Assembly (NCBI GenBank): GCA_037141915.1
Contig: JBAXBP010000044.1
Span: forward strand, 1 to 22,180
DNA from: CAIRDP01 sp037141915
Lineage (GTDB): Bacteria; Bacteroidota; Bacteroidia; Bacteroidales; FEN-979
DNA: 22,180 bases
Direction of reading: 5' to 3'
Position numbers and translations under genes: made by a program. Below the pieces are notes generated by a model, which saw only the letters and a list, made by a program, of their open reading frames with translations, was not told the origin of the DNA and did no database searches. Positions 6,564 to 14,645 of this stretch are shown here, one piece after another. Position 1 is the stretch's first letter. Every line of letters starts with the position of its first letter.

Positions 6564-6624
6564 GTGTAAAAATATTTTACAGTGGTGTAAAAATATTTTA
6601 CAGTGGTGTCAAAATATTTTACAC
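6564..6624. promoter_or_regulatory. Enhancer array: three 19-bp palindromes at 21-bp period
   Basis: Three sites begin at 6564, 6585 and 6606: GTGTAAAAATATTTTACAG twice, then GTGTCAAAATATTTTACAC. Each is a GTGT-N11-ACAC-type palindrome suited to a Fis-type HTH dimer, and the 21-base period places all three on one face of the helix. They lie 53 bases beyond the -24 element of the 5560-6444 promoter and about 35-95 bases before the activator gene. Confidence 0.88.
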
Positions 6625-6638
6625 TTTTTGTTAATTTA

Positions 6639-6657
6639 GTGTCAAATTTATAGACAT
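6639..6657. promoter_or_regulatory. Degenerate fourth enhancer-like site touching the activator start codon
   Basis: GTGTCAAATTTATAGACAT matches the 19-bp site in 13 positions and ends on the base before the ATG at 6658. It is out of phase with the 21-bp series (33 bases from the third site). It could allow the activator to repress itself. Confidence 0.4.
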
Positions 6658-8031
6658 ATGTCTGTTAAAGGTAATTTACTGATAGTTGAAGACAATACTG
6701 AAATACTGGATTCCCTTACCTTATTTCTTGAAGATGAATTCAGTGTTGTTGTTGGTCTTAAGAATCCAGAACTGATCCCTGCCACGCTTCAGAGCGGTTC
6801 GTTCGACCTGGTACTCCTTGACATGAACTTTACGGTCGGACTTAATACGGGAAACGAGGGTTTGTTATGGTTGAAGGAGATACTGAAGATAGATCCCACC
6901 TTAGGTGTGATCATGATGACTGCATACGGTGATGTGGAACTGGCAGTAAAAGCCATGAGGAACGGAGCTTCGGATTTTGTGCTGAAGCCCTGGGACAACG
7001 ATAAACTGCTTGCAACCCTGAATACAGGGCTAAAGCTGCGCAGGTCAAATATGGAAATACAAAAACTCAGGGGAAGGCAAAACCATCTTAATGAGGAGCT
7101 TAACCAGAAATTCCCGGAAATAATAGGGGAATGTCCTTCCATGAAAAGGGTAATGGAGATCGTTGAAAAAGTTTCAAATACTGATGCCAATATATTACTC
7201 ACCGGTGAAAACGGTACAGGTAAAGGTTTAGTTGCAAGGGAAATCCACAAAAAATCAATTCGGTCAAAAGAAGCAATGATAACTGTGGATATGGGATCCA
7301 TACCCTTATCCTTATTCGAAAGCGAAATGTTCGGTCACGTCAAGGGTGCCTTCACTGATGCACGTCATGACAGGATCGGCCGGTTTGAAACAGCATCTGG
7401 CGGATCGTTATTCCTGGATGAGATCGGAAATCTTTCATTGAACATGCAGACAAAGATCCTGAACGTGCTTCAGGAGAAATACATCATCCCCCTGGGTACG
7501 AATAAAATAGTACCTATCGATATCAGGCTTATTTGTGCCACTAATAAAAATCTTGAAAAAATGGTCATGGAAGGGCTGTTCAGGCAAGATCTTCTGTTCA
7601 GAATCAATACCATACAAATCGATCTTCCTCCATTGAGGGAACGTGGGAACGACATCAACCTCATGGCCGGGTATTTCCTGAATAAGTTCGCCACAAAATA
7701 TGAAAGGGGGAAGATGCACTTCTCTGCCGAAACCGTAAGTTCCATGCAGGAATATTTATGGCCGGGGAATATCAGGGAGCTGGAGCATTCCATTGAAAAA
7801 GCCGTCATCCTTGCCGAAGGTGAGATCATCACTCCTGATGACCTGTTCCTGAAACGGACAGCATCGAGGATACAGCAGAAAAAGGAAGTCAATCCCTCAT
7901 TCAATGAAATAGAACGGGATATCATCCGCAGGGCATTATTAAGAAACAACGGGAATATGGTAACCACTGCGAGGGAACTTGGTGTTACACGTCAAACTAT
8001 TTATAATAAAATAAAAAGATATGGTCTCTAG
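6658..8031 (+). CDS. NtrC-family sigma-54-dependent response regulator
   Basis: 457 residues in three parts. The receiver domain (1-125) has E11/D12, phospho-acceptor D55, T88 and K110. The AAA+ sigma-54 activation domain (about 153-385) has Walker A GENGTGKG (183-190), sigma-54 contact loop GAFTDA (230-235) and Walker B FLDE (252-255). The C-terminal Fis-type HTH (about 415-457) ends with GVTRQTIYNKIKRYGL. It should bind the GTGT-N11-ACAC palindromes as dimers and, when phosphorylated, open sigma-54 promoters. The ATG at 6658 follows an A/T-rich stretch with no clear -7/-33 promoter; the promoter probably overlaps the operator array, which suggests autoregulation. The kinase gene overlaps its end by 11 bases. 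GAFTDA instead of GAFTGA is a known natural variant of the loop. Confidence 0.95.
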   Translation: MSVKGNLLIVEDNTEILDSLTLFLEDEFSVVVGLKNPELIPATLQSGSFDLVLLDMNFTVGLNTGNEGLLWLKEILKIDPTLGVIMMTAYGDVELAVKAMRNGASDFVLKPWDNDKLLATLNTGLKLRRSNMEIQKLRGRQNHLNEELNQKFPEIIGECPSMKRVMEIVEKVSNTDANILLTGENGTGKGLVAREIHKKSIRSKEAMITVDMGSIPLSLFESEMFGHVKGAFTDARHDRIGRFETASGGSLFLDEIGNLSLNMQTKILNVLQEKYIIPLGTNKIVPIDIRLICATNKNLEKMVMEGLFRQDLLFRINTIQIDLPPLRERGNDINLMAGYFLNKFATKYERGKMHFSAETVSSMQEYLWPGNIRELEHSIEKAVILAEGEIITPDDLFLKRTASRIQQKKEVNPSFNEIERDIIRRALLRNNGNMVTTARELGVTRQTIYNKIKRYGL

Positions 8032-9370
8032 GCGGTTTTACCTTAATGTAATCGCCCGGATTGTTGTAATGATGATCACCTGCCTTTTGTTTGCACTGGC
8101 TGTCTTCAGACTCCCCAATCCGTCAGTCCTGGCTTTACTGGGATTGTTCATCCCCATACAGACTTATTTCCTGATCAGGTACATCAATTCGATCAACCAT
8201 AAACTGGAACAGTTCTTCATCATGCACCTGAGCGGTGATGTTACCACTTCATTCTCAGCTGCCGGCAAGAAAGATGAATTTGAAGAACTGTACAGCTTTT
8301 TCAGGAGGGTCAATGAGAAACTTGAGTCCTCCAGGGTTGAAAGCGAAATAAGGAATAATTACTTTAAAACCATCGTTGACCATACGTCAACCGGACTTAT
8401 TTCTTTTAATATGGAAGGCCGTGTGGAGCTTTTCAATGATGCTGCAAGGAAAATATTCAGGATCAATGTTCTGAGAACCATTGATAAACTCGACCGATTC
8501 AAGGAAGGCTTCAGTGAGATCCTTAAAACCCTTAAACCCGGTGAAAAACAGCTCATCAACCTGATCATCGATGATGACCTGGTGCAACTGTCGACGCGTA
8601 AAGCTATTTTCAGGACCGGCAATAATGATCTCCACCTGGTGTCATTCCAGAATATCAAGAGTGAGCTGGAGCAACAGGAACTTGAGTCCTGGCAGAAACT
8701 TATCCGTGTGCTGACTCATGAGATCATGAACTCAATCACTCCAATCATAACCTTAGTGGCAACCCTGACAAGGATATTCAGGCATAAGGAATCGGGCAAG
8801 ATAAAATCCCTGAGTGAACTTACCGACCAGAACCTGGAAAAGACAATGAGGGGACTGGATATCATCGAAAACAGGGGCGCGGGACTTGTCCACTTTGTGA
8901 GGAATTACAGGAGTGTGGCCATTGTCCCTAAACCTGAATTCCAGATACTTAACCTTAAGGATATGTTTACCCGTATCAACGAACTTCACGAGGAGATCCT
9001 CAGGGAAAGAAATATCAGCGTGAGCATTGATTGCCCCCATTCACTCCATCTCCAGGCTGATGGTAAACTGATGGAACAGGTACTGATCAACCTGTTCAAG
9101 AATGCCATTGAAGCTTTGAACGGAATCGTTACAGGAAAGATCAGGATGAGTGCACAAAATACAGAAGCACAGGTTGTTATAGAAGTTGAGGATAATGGTG
9201 CAGGTATCAGCGAGTATGCCATGCAGAATATGTTCGTGCCATTTTTCACGACCAAGGAGGGAGGGTCGGGGATAGGCCTGAGCCTTTCAAAACAGATCAT
9301 CAGGCTGCACGGGGGGTCCATAGGCGTTCAGTCTTCTCCGGGTAAAACAGTTTTTACGATTAAGATCTGA
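8021..9370 (+). CDS. Sensor histidine kinase paired with the NtrC-type regulator
   Basis: 449 residues. Two membrane segments (about 11-29 and 35-53) are joined by a turn of only a few residues, so there is no periplasmic sensor domain. A HAMP/linker-like charged region follows (55-110), then a PAS-like domain (about 112-215, FKTIVDHTSTGLISFNMEGRV onward). The dimerisation/phosphotransfer motif LTHEIMNSITPI has the acceptor His at 233. The ATP-binding part carries N box LINLFKNAIEAL, G1 VEDNGAGI, F box FVPFFTTK and G2 GSGIGLSLSKQI. It resembles NtrY/AtoS-type kinases that partner NtrC regulators. The start overlaps the regulator's end, so translation is coupled. The signal must be intracellular or in the membrane. 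Its stop codon abuts the stop of the convergent gene with no gap. Confidence 0.94.
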   Translation: MVSRRFYLNVIARIVVMMITCLLFALAVFRLPNPSVLALLGLFIPIQTYFLIRYINSINHKLEQFFIMHLSGDVTTSFSAAGKKDEFEELYSFFRRVNEKLESSRVESEIRNNYFKTIVDHTSTGLISFNMEGRVELFNDAARKIFRINVLRTIDKLDRFKEGFSEILKTLKPGEKQLINLIIDDDLVQLSTRKAIFRTGNNDLHLVSFQNIKSELEQQELESWQKLIRVLTHEIMNSITPIITLVATLTRIFRHKESGKIKSLSELTDQNLEKTMRGLDIIENRGAGLVHFVRNYRSVAIVPKPEFQILNLKDMFTRINELHEEILRERNISVSIDCPHSLHLQADGKLMEQVLINLFKNAIEALNGIVTGKIRMSAQNTEAQVVIEVEDNGAGISEYAMQNMFVPFFTTKEGGSGIGLSLSKQIIRLHGGSIGVQSSPGKTVFTIKI

Positions 9371-10042
9371 TCAGAATCTTTCGTTCACTATCTTTCCGTC
9401 AAACAGGTTGATGATACGGTTGCTGAATTCAGCGTCCCGCTGGGAATGAGTGACCATGATAATGGTAGTTCCCTTGTCGTTCAATGCAGTGAGAAGGTTC
9501 ATCACATCTTCCCCTTTTGAAGAATCAAGGTTGCCTGTGGGCTCATCTGCGAGGATCAAAGAAGGATTTGCAACAACGGCTCTTGAAATTGCAACCCTTT
9601 GCTGCTGGCCTCCCGATAACTGCAGGGGGAAATGATTCCTGCGGTGAACCATTTCAAGCTGTTCAAGGACCCGCATTACCTTTTCCTTTCTTTCTTTCAG
9701 GGATTGCTTAAGGTAAAGAAGCGGAAGCTCAACATTTTCAAATACCGTCAGCTCGTCGATCAGGTTGAAATTCTGGAATATGAATCCTATTTTCTGTTTC
9801 CTGAGATGGCTTCGTTTTCTTTCATTGTACATGGCGACATTCTCACCTGCAAAAAAATATTCCCCTCCTGACGGGCTGTCAAGCATCCCTAAAATATTTA
9901 AAAGTGTTGATTTTCCGCAGCCGGAAGGACCCATTATTGCTACAAATTCCCCGTCTTCAATACTGAAATCCACACCGTTCAGAGCATGGGTGTCAACATC
10001 CATGGCACTGAAAGTTTTTGTTAGATTCACTGTCTTGATCAT
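9371..10042 (-). CDS. ABC transporter ATPase, MacB/LolD type
   Basis: 223 residues, a single nucleotide-binding domain. Walker A GPSGCGKS is near residue 39, the Q loop FQNFNLIDELTV near 90, signature LSGGQQQR near 143, Walker B LILADEPTGNLDS near 161, and the H loop VTHSQRD near 200. The NLD turn after Walker B and the short length are typical of the LolD/MacB/SalX group, whose ATPases pair with FtsX-fold permeases and drive transport across or out of the inner membrane. The matching permease is the 12253-14637 gene, separated from it by the C39 exporter gene. It is last in the peptide operon, 11 bases after the exporter. Nothing is missing. Confidence 0.94.
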   Translation of the reverse strand: MIKTVNLTKTFSAMDVDTHALNGVDFSIEDGEFVAIMGPSGCGKSTLLNILGMLDSPSGGEYFFAGENVAMYNERKRSHLRKQKIGFIFQNFNLIDELTVFENVELPLLYLKQSLKERKEKVMRVLEQLEMVHRRNHFPLQLSGGQQQRVAISRAVVANPSLILADEPTGNLDSSKGEDVMNLLTALNDKGTTIIMVTHSQRDAEFSNRIINLFDGKIVNERF

Positions 10043-10053
10043 ACGTTCATCAT

Positions 10054-12249
10054 TTATTTACCAATTTCCAGCTGGTCGCTTACAAGATCAAAGTATATTC
10101 CTTTTTTACTGATCAGTTCCTTATGCGTCCCCAGTTCCATAACCTTCCCTTTTGAAAGAACAACGATCTGGTCGGCATTTTTAACAGTGCTGAGGCGGTG
10201 GGCAACAATGACCACCGTGCGGCCTTTATAAAAATCATCGAGTCTTTCCATGATAATTCTCTCGTTGGAAGCATCGAGGGCATTGGTTGCTTCATCGAAA
10301 AAAAGCACCTTTGGGTTCCTGTATACAGCCCTGGCTATCAGGATACGCTGTTTCTGTCCCTGGCTGAGCCCTGCCCCGTCCTGTCCGACTTTTGTCTGAA
10401 GCCCTCTTGGAAAGGTATTGAGAAAATCCTCCAGGTTGGCCAGTGTGATTGCTTTTGATAGCTTTTCTTTATCGGGGGAATTATCGCCGAGAGTTATATT
10501 CTCCTCTATCGTATCAGAGAAAATGTAACCATCCTGCATTACCGAACCACAGTTGCTTCTCCAGTAACGGTTCGAAATATCTGTTAAGGGAGTGTCGTTT
10601 ATAAGAATACGTCCCCTGACCGGGAGATAAAAGCTCAGAAGCAGTTTGACAAGGGTTGTTTTGCCGCTCCCGCTCATCCCTACGATGGCAGTGACCTTGT
10701 TGGCCGGGATGGTCAGATTAAGATTGTCGAGGACCATGGGCGAATGAGGACCTTCATATTGGAAGCAGAGGTTTTCAATGGTAATACCCTTAAAATCCCC
10801 TATTGAACGGATAAGAGGCTCCCCCTCTTTTTCCTCATCTTCAACGGTGTTAACTTCTTCAATACGGTCCATACTTATTGAAGCATCCTGCATCTCGCGG
10901 ATAAAACTGACAAACTGCTCAACAGGAGCGTTCAGCTGCCCCAGGATGAACTGTATTGCAAGCATCATGCCCAGGGTAAGCTGGCCCCTGATCACCAGCC
11001 AGGCAGTAATGAATGTAATCACTATGTCCTTCGTTCTTAGAAAAAAGAAGGAGCCCAGGTCCTGGTACTGGCTTATTTTCAGGCTTTTAATCTGAATCTC
11101 GAACAAAGATTCCTGGATCTTCTCCCATTCTTTCCGTTTAATGTCCTCCGAATTCGTAAGCTTTATTTCAGGCATGCCATGAATGATCTGCAGCAGGGTG
11201 TCCTGGTTGTTTGAAAGCTTTGAAAACCTTATATAATCAAGTTCTTTTCTTTTGTTCATGAAGAAATAGACCCATACTGCATAGAGGACGCTGCTTAAAA
11301 CAAATACGGCCAGGACCAGAGGGCTGTATATGGCCAGGACAATTCCGAAAACAACCATGGTGAGCATTGAGAACAGGATATTGAGCATCCCGGTGGTTAT
11401 GAATGACTGTATCCTCTGGTGGTCTGATATCCTCTGGATAAGGTCACCAGGCAGTTTGCTTGAGAAGAAAGACATCGGCAGCCTGAGCAGTTTTTTCAGG
11501 AAATCTGACACCATGTTGATATTGATCCTGTTCGAGATAAAGACCAGGGCCCTGCTCCTGAAAAATTCCATGCTGATCAGGCCGAAGAACAAGGCCAGCT
11601 GCCCCATTACGACAAGGCTTACATATCCTATGTCCTTGTTGGCAATCCCTTTATCGACAATCTTTTGCGTAAGCCATGGAAAAGCGAACTGCAAGGAACT
11701 GGCAATGAGCATAAGGATGATGAGCCAGGACATTCTTGAACGGTATGGCCTGAGGTATTGCCTGACGAAGGCAGGGATGCGTTTGTTCTTTGAATCCTCA
11801 GGCATGGCTGCGAATTCATCGCCCGGTTCAAGCAACAGGCAGATCCCTTTTCCCCCGCTATCGGGTCCTGACTGCCAGGCTCTCAGGAATTCATTCTCCC
11901 TGTAAGTGATCAGGCCATGGGCCGGATCGGCAACTTTGATGAAATACCCATTGGCTTTCTTTGCTATTTTACAGATAACAACAAAGTGGTTTTGCTGCCA
12001 ATGAGCGATGCATGGAAATGGTGAAGACTCAACAAGCTCTTCAAATGAAAGGTTCACGCCCATGGTTTGCATGCCTACCGACTCGGCTGCATCGCTGATG
12101 CCAAGCATCGATACTCCTTCCCTTGTGATATGAGATGCCGTGCGCAGCCTTGAAACAGAAAAATGTTTCCCGTGATAAGCGCATACCATTTTCAGGCAGG
12201 CCGGGCCGCAATCAGTTGAGTCATGCTGTTTATAGAATGGGAATTTCAC
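10054..12249 (-). CDS. Peptidase (C39) ABC exporter for double-glycine leader peptides
   Basis: 731 residues, a complete bacteriocin-type exporter. The N-terminal C39 cysteine protease has Cys14 (in KQHDSTDCGPACL), His88 (QQNHFVVI) and Asp108 (KVADPAHG), all three catalytic residues. A membrane domain of about six segments follows (roughly 165-455), then the ATPase with Walker A GMSGSGKT, signature LSQGQKQR, Walker B VLFFDEATNALD and H loop VAHRLST. Such proteins cut the leader after Gly-Gly and export the core peptide. The precursor in the same operon has exactly such a site (Gly24-Gly25), so it is the obvious substrate. LSQGQ instead of LSGGQ is a single-residue variant. It starts three bases after the permease stop. 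Confidence 0.96.
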   Translation of the reverse strand: MKFPFYKQHDSTDCGPACLKMVCAYHGKHFSVSRLRTASHITREGVSMLGISDAAESVGMQTMGVNLSFEELVESSPFPCIAHWQQNHFVVICKIAKKANGYFIKVADPAHGLITYRENEFLRAWQSGPDSGGKGICLLLEPGDEFAAMPEDSKNKRIPAFVRQYLRPYRSRMSWLIILMLIASSLQFAFPWLTQKIVDKGIANKDIGYVSLVVMGQLALFFGLISMEFFRSRALVFISNRININMVSDFLKKLLRLPMSFFSSKLPGDLIQRISDHQRIQSFITTGMLNILFSMLTMVVFGIVLAIYSPLVLAVFVLSSVLYAVWVYFFMNKRKELDYIRFSKLSNNQDTLLQIIHGMPEIKLTNSEDIKRKEWEKIQESLFEIQIKSLKISQYQDLGSFFFLRTKDIVITFITAWLVIRGQLTLGMMLAIQFILGQLNAPVEQFVSFIREMQDASISMDRIEEVNTVEDEEKEGEPLIRSIGDFKGITIENLCFQYEGPHSPMVLDNLNLTIPANKVTAIVGMSGSGKTTLVKLLLSFYLPVRGRILINDTPLTDISNRYWRSNCGSVMQDGYIFSDTIEENITLGDNSPDKEKLSKAITLANLEDFLNTFPRGLQTKVGQDGAGLSQGQKQRILIARAVYRNPKVLFFDEATNALDASNERIIMERLDDFYKGRTVVIVAHRLSTVKNADQIVVLSKGKVMELGTHKELISKKGIYFDLVSDQLEIGK

Positions 12250-12252
12250 TTT

Positions 12253-14637
12253 CTATTCATATTTTAATGCATTCACCGGGTTGGATCTCAATACTTTGAG
12301 TGTCCTGAGAAGCAGGATGAACGATACAAAGGCCGTAACTGTAAGAATACAAAGAAGCATCACCCAAATGCTGATGTTCACCCGGTAATAAAATTCTTTA
12401 AGCCAGAGTTCCATCAGGAACCATGAAACCGGGATGGAAAGGATGGTGGCGATGCCAGTGTATAGCAGGAATTCTTTTTGCATCCTGAAAATGATCTGCA
12501 CATTGGAAGCTCCGAATACTTTCCTGACCGCCGTTTCTTTCGTCTTTCTTTCGGATATCAATAAAGCAAGGCCGAACAGGCCCATGCCTGTAATAACGAA
12601 GGCCAGGATTGTAAAGACAGCAACAGCGATTACGAAGTTATTTTCCCTGGTATAAATACCTTTTAAGCTCTGTTTGTAAAACGAGTAGCTGAAAGGTATA
12701 CCGGGATAAATCTTCCCCCATACTTTTTGTATCTCACTGATTACTGAACTTTCACTTCCCTGTTTGTAATGGATCAACATTGTATTGATCGAATATGGAT
12801 TGTAAAGAAAAACTGCTGAAAGTACCTTTGTATGAAGAGTGTGGAGATTAATGTCCCTGGCGACCCCAACAATGCTGGCCCCGTCAACTACCACTCCTAT
12901 AGGATCTCTAAAGCCAAACTCTTTCATACCCACTTCATTGATCATGCATTCTATCTCATTCCGGTCAATGCTGCCCTGGTCGAAATCCTTGCCTTTAAGC
13001 AACGGTATACCAAGGGTTTTGAAGAAATCCCTGTCAATAGCAGTCCGTTCAAACTTTACAGGTTCCTTTTTATTTGGAAGTTGTATTGTCCCGGTGCTCA
13101 TGTCATACGTTGGAAAACCCAGCAATCCGGTACCTGATACAGAAATCACATCCGCAATTTGCCCAAGTTTGGATTTCATCGACGAATACTTCTGAAAATC
13201 TGGTTTTTTTAAGGGCACAAGCAGGATATTCTGCCTGGCGATCGACAGGTTGCTAATATAACACAACCTGATCTGGGTGTAAATGGTGACCATGCAGATA
13301 AGCAGGGATAGGGTGATGAAGAGCTGGAAACCGAGGAAGACCTTGCTCAGGTTGAATTTTCCGGGACTAAAATATTTGGCTTTCAGTGCATTGATGGGGT
13401 TAAGCCCGGCAAGGTAAACTGCCACATACAGTCCGGAGAGTATGCCGATGGCTAGAGTGATCCCTGTAAAAAATAAAATATATTTCAGCATATTGCTGGA
13501 ATACATTGTGATGGTGTAATCGGGTAATCCGGTAATCCTTGGATCTATCATCCCGAGAAGAAACAAAGCAAGGGGCAGGGCCATCATGGTAAGTAAAACC
13601 GACTCGACCAGGATCTGTATCCTCAGTGCCGCCCGGGTGGCTCCCAGAACTTTTCTTACACCTATTTCCTTGAATCTCAGGGCTGACCTGGCAGTACTTA
13701 GAATTGCATAATTGATGCCTGCAAGCAGAAGGATGAATAAAGCGAGCCAGGAATAAGTATAAACCGATATTTTGTTACCGGCAAGATGCAGGTTGTTAAT
13801 CAGGTTGCCTGATCCAAGATAAATATCCCTGAACGGTTGAAAGGAAATTTTCAGGTTAAGGGCTTGCGGCGCCTTATCATTCAGGATTTTTTGAATCCTT
13901 GGTGCAACGGATATAATATCAGTCCCCTGCCTGAATTCGCAGATAGATTCTACAGAGAAATCATCCCAGGAATTAAAAGTGCTGTAAAAATCGGGCATTA
14001 AATCTTTCAGCATGCTTTGATAAAATGGAAGGCTTGCTATAAAGTCGGCTTTAATCGTGGAGTTCCATGGCAGGTCATTAAAAATACCCCCAACTACCAT
14101 TTCATAATTCATATTTCCGGCTTTCAGAATCACAGGAGAATAAAGCCTGAAAGTATTGTTAAAATATTTTTTTGCGGCACTGGCGGAGATAAATAAAATG
14201 TTTGGTTTTTTATCCGCTCCCCGGATGCCTCCCCTGGTAAAATTCATGTCAAGCATGTCGAAGATCTCGGGATCGGCACAAATGAGATTCCGGCATACAA
14301 TTGTTTTATTCTCTGAAGTCAGTGTAACCTGGCCTGTAATATAGAGTTCAGGAACAACTCTGGCAATATTTTTCAATTCCGGAACATTGCCCAGCAGGAG
14401 GGATTTGATATATTTTGTACCACAAGGTGTTTTTGACTCCTTTGAATCCGTATAAATGGCACGATACAATTGTTCCTTTCTGGTAAAGAAGCTGTTATAA
14501 CTGGTTTCATTTATAGCGAACACAAGCAAAACAAATGCAGCAGTGAGACCAAGGACCAGGCCGGTGATGTTTATAATGGTATAGGTTTTATTATTGATTA
14601 TAGTTCGGTAAGAGGTGACCAGGGCGTTGCGGATCAT
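12253..14637 (-). CDS. FtsX-type ABC permease (MacB-like, two-module)
   Basis: 794 residues. The N-terminal membrane segment (about 20-45) is followed by a large extracytoplasmic MacB-type domain (about 50-280), then an FtsX core of three segments (about 285-415, containing the FKEIGVRKVLGATRAALR loop). A further membrane segment and second extracytoplasmic domain follow, and the last FtsX core (about 670-794) contains RKTKETAVRKVFGASNVQIIF. The double 'E-[IT]-[GA]-V-R-K-V-[LF]-GA' loop is the coupling region to the ATPase. This two-module form is very common in Bacteroidota and is often annotated as a putative efflux permease. With the ATPase at 9371-10042 it would form a complete exporter, either for the modified peptide or for self-protection. 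Gaps to its neighbours are 8 and 3 bases. Confidence 0.92.
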   Translation of the reverse strand: MIRNALVTSYRTIINNKTYTIINITGLVLGLTAAFVLLVFAINETSYNSFFTRKEQLYRAIYTDSKESKTPCGTKYIKSLLLGNVPELKNIARVVPELYITGQVTLTSENKTIVCRNLICADPEIFDMLDMNFTRGGIRGADKKPNILFISASAAKKYFNNTFRLYSPVILKAGNMNYEMVVGGIFNDLPWNSTIKADFIASLPFYQSMLKDLMPDFYSTFNSWDDFSVESICEFRQGTDIISVAPRIQKILNDKAPQALNLKISFQPFRDIYLGSGNLINNLHLAGNKISVYTYSWLALFILLLAGINYAILSTARSALRFKEIGVRKVLGATRAALRIQILVESVLLTMMALPLALFLLGMIDPRITGLPDYTITMYSSNMLKYILFFTGITLAIGILSGLYVAVYLAGLNPINALKAKYFSPGKFNLSKVFLGFQLFITLSLLICMVTIYTQIRLCYISNLSIARQNILLVPLKKPDFQKYSSMKSKLGQIADVISVSGTGLLGFPTYDMSTGTIQLPNKKEPVKFERTAIDRDFFKTLGIPLLKGKDFDQGSIDRNEIECMINEVGMKEFGFRDPIGVVVDGASIVGVARDINLHTLHTKVLSAVFLYNPYSINTMLIHYKQGSESSVISEIQKVWGKIYPGIPFSYSFYKQSLKGIYTRENNFVIAVAVFTILAFVITGMGLFGLALLISERKTKETAVRKVFGASNVQIIFRMQKEFLLYTGIATILSIPVSWFLMELWLKEFYYRVNISIWVMLLCILTVTAFVSFILLLRTLKVLRSNPVNALKYE

Positions 14638-14645
14638 ACTCGTCT

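Noticed and set aside
6564..6624. Short direct repeats resembling a CRISPR array
   Set aside because: The 21-bp unit leaves only two bases between 19-bp repeats, so there are no spacers, and the same unit recurs at a sigma-54 promoter. They are regulator binding sites.
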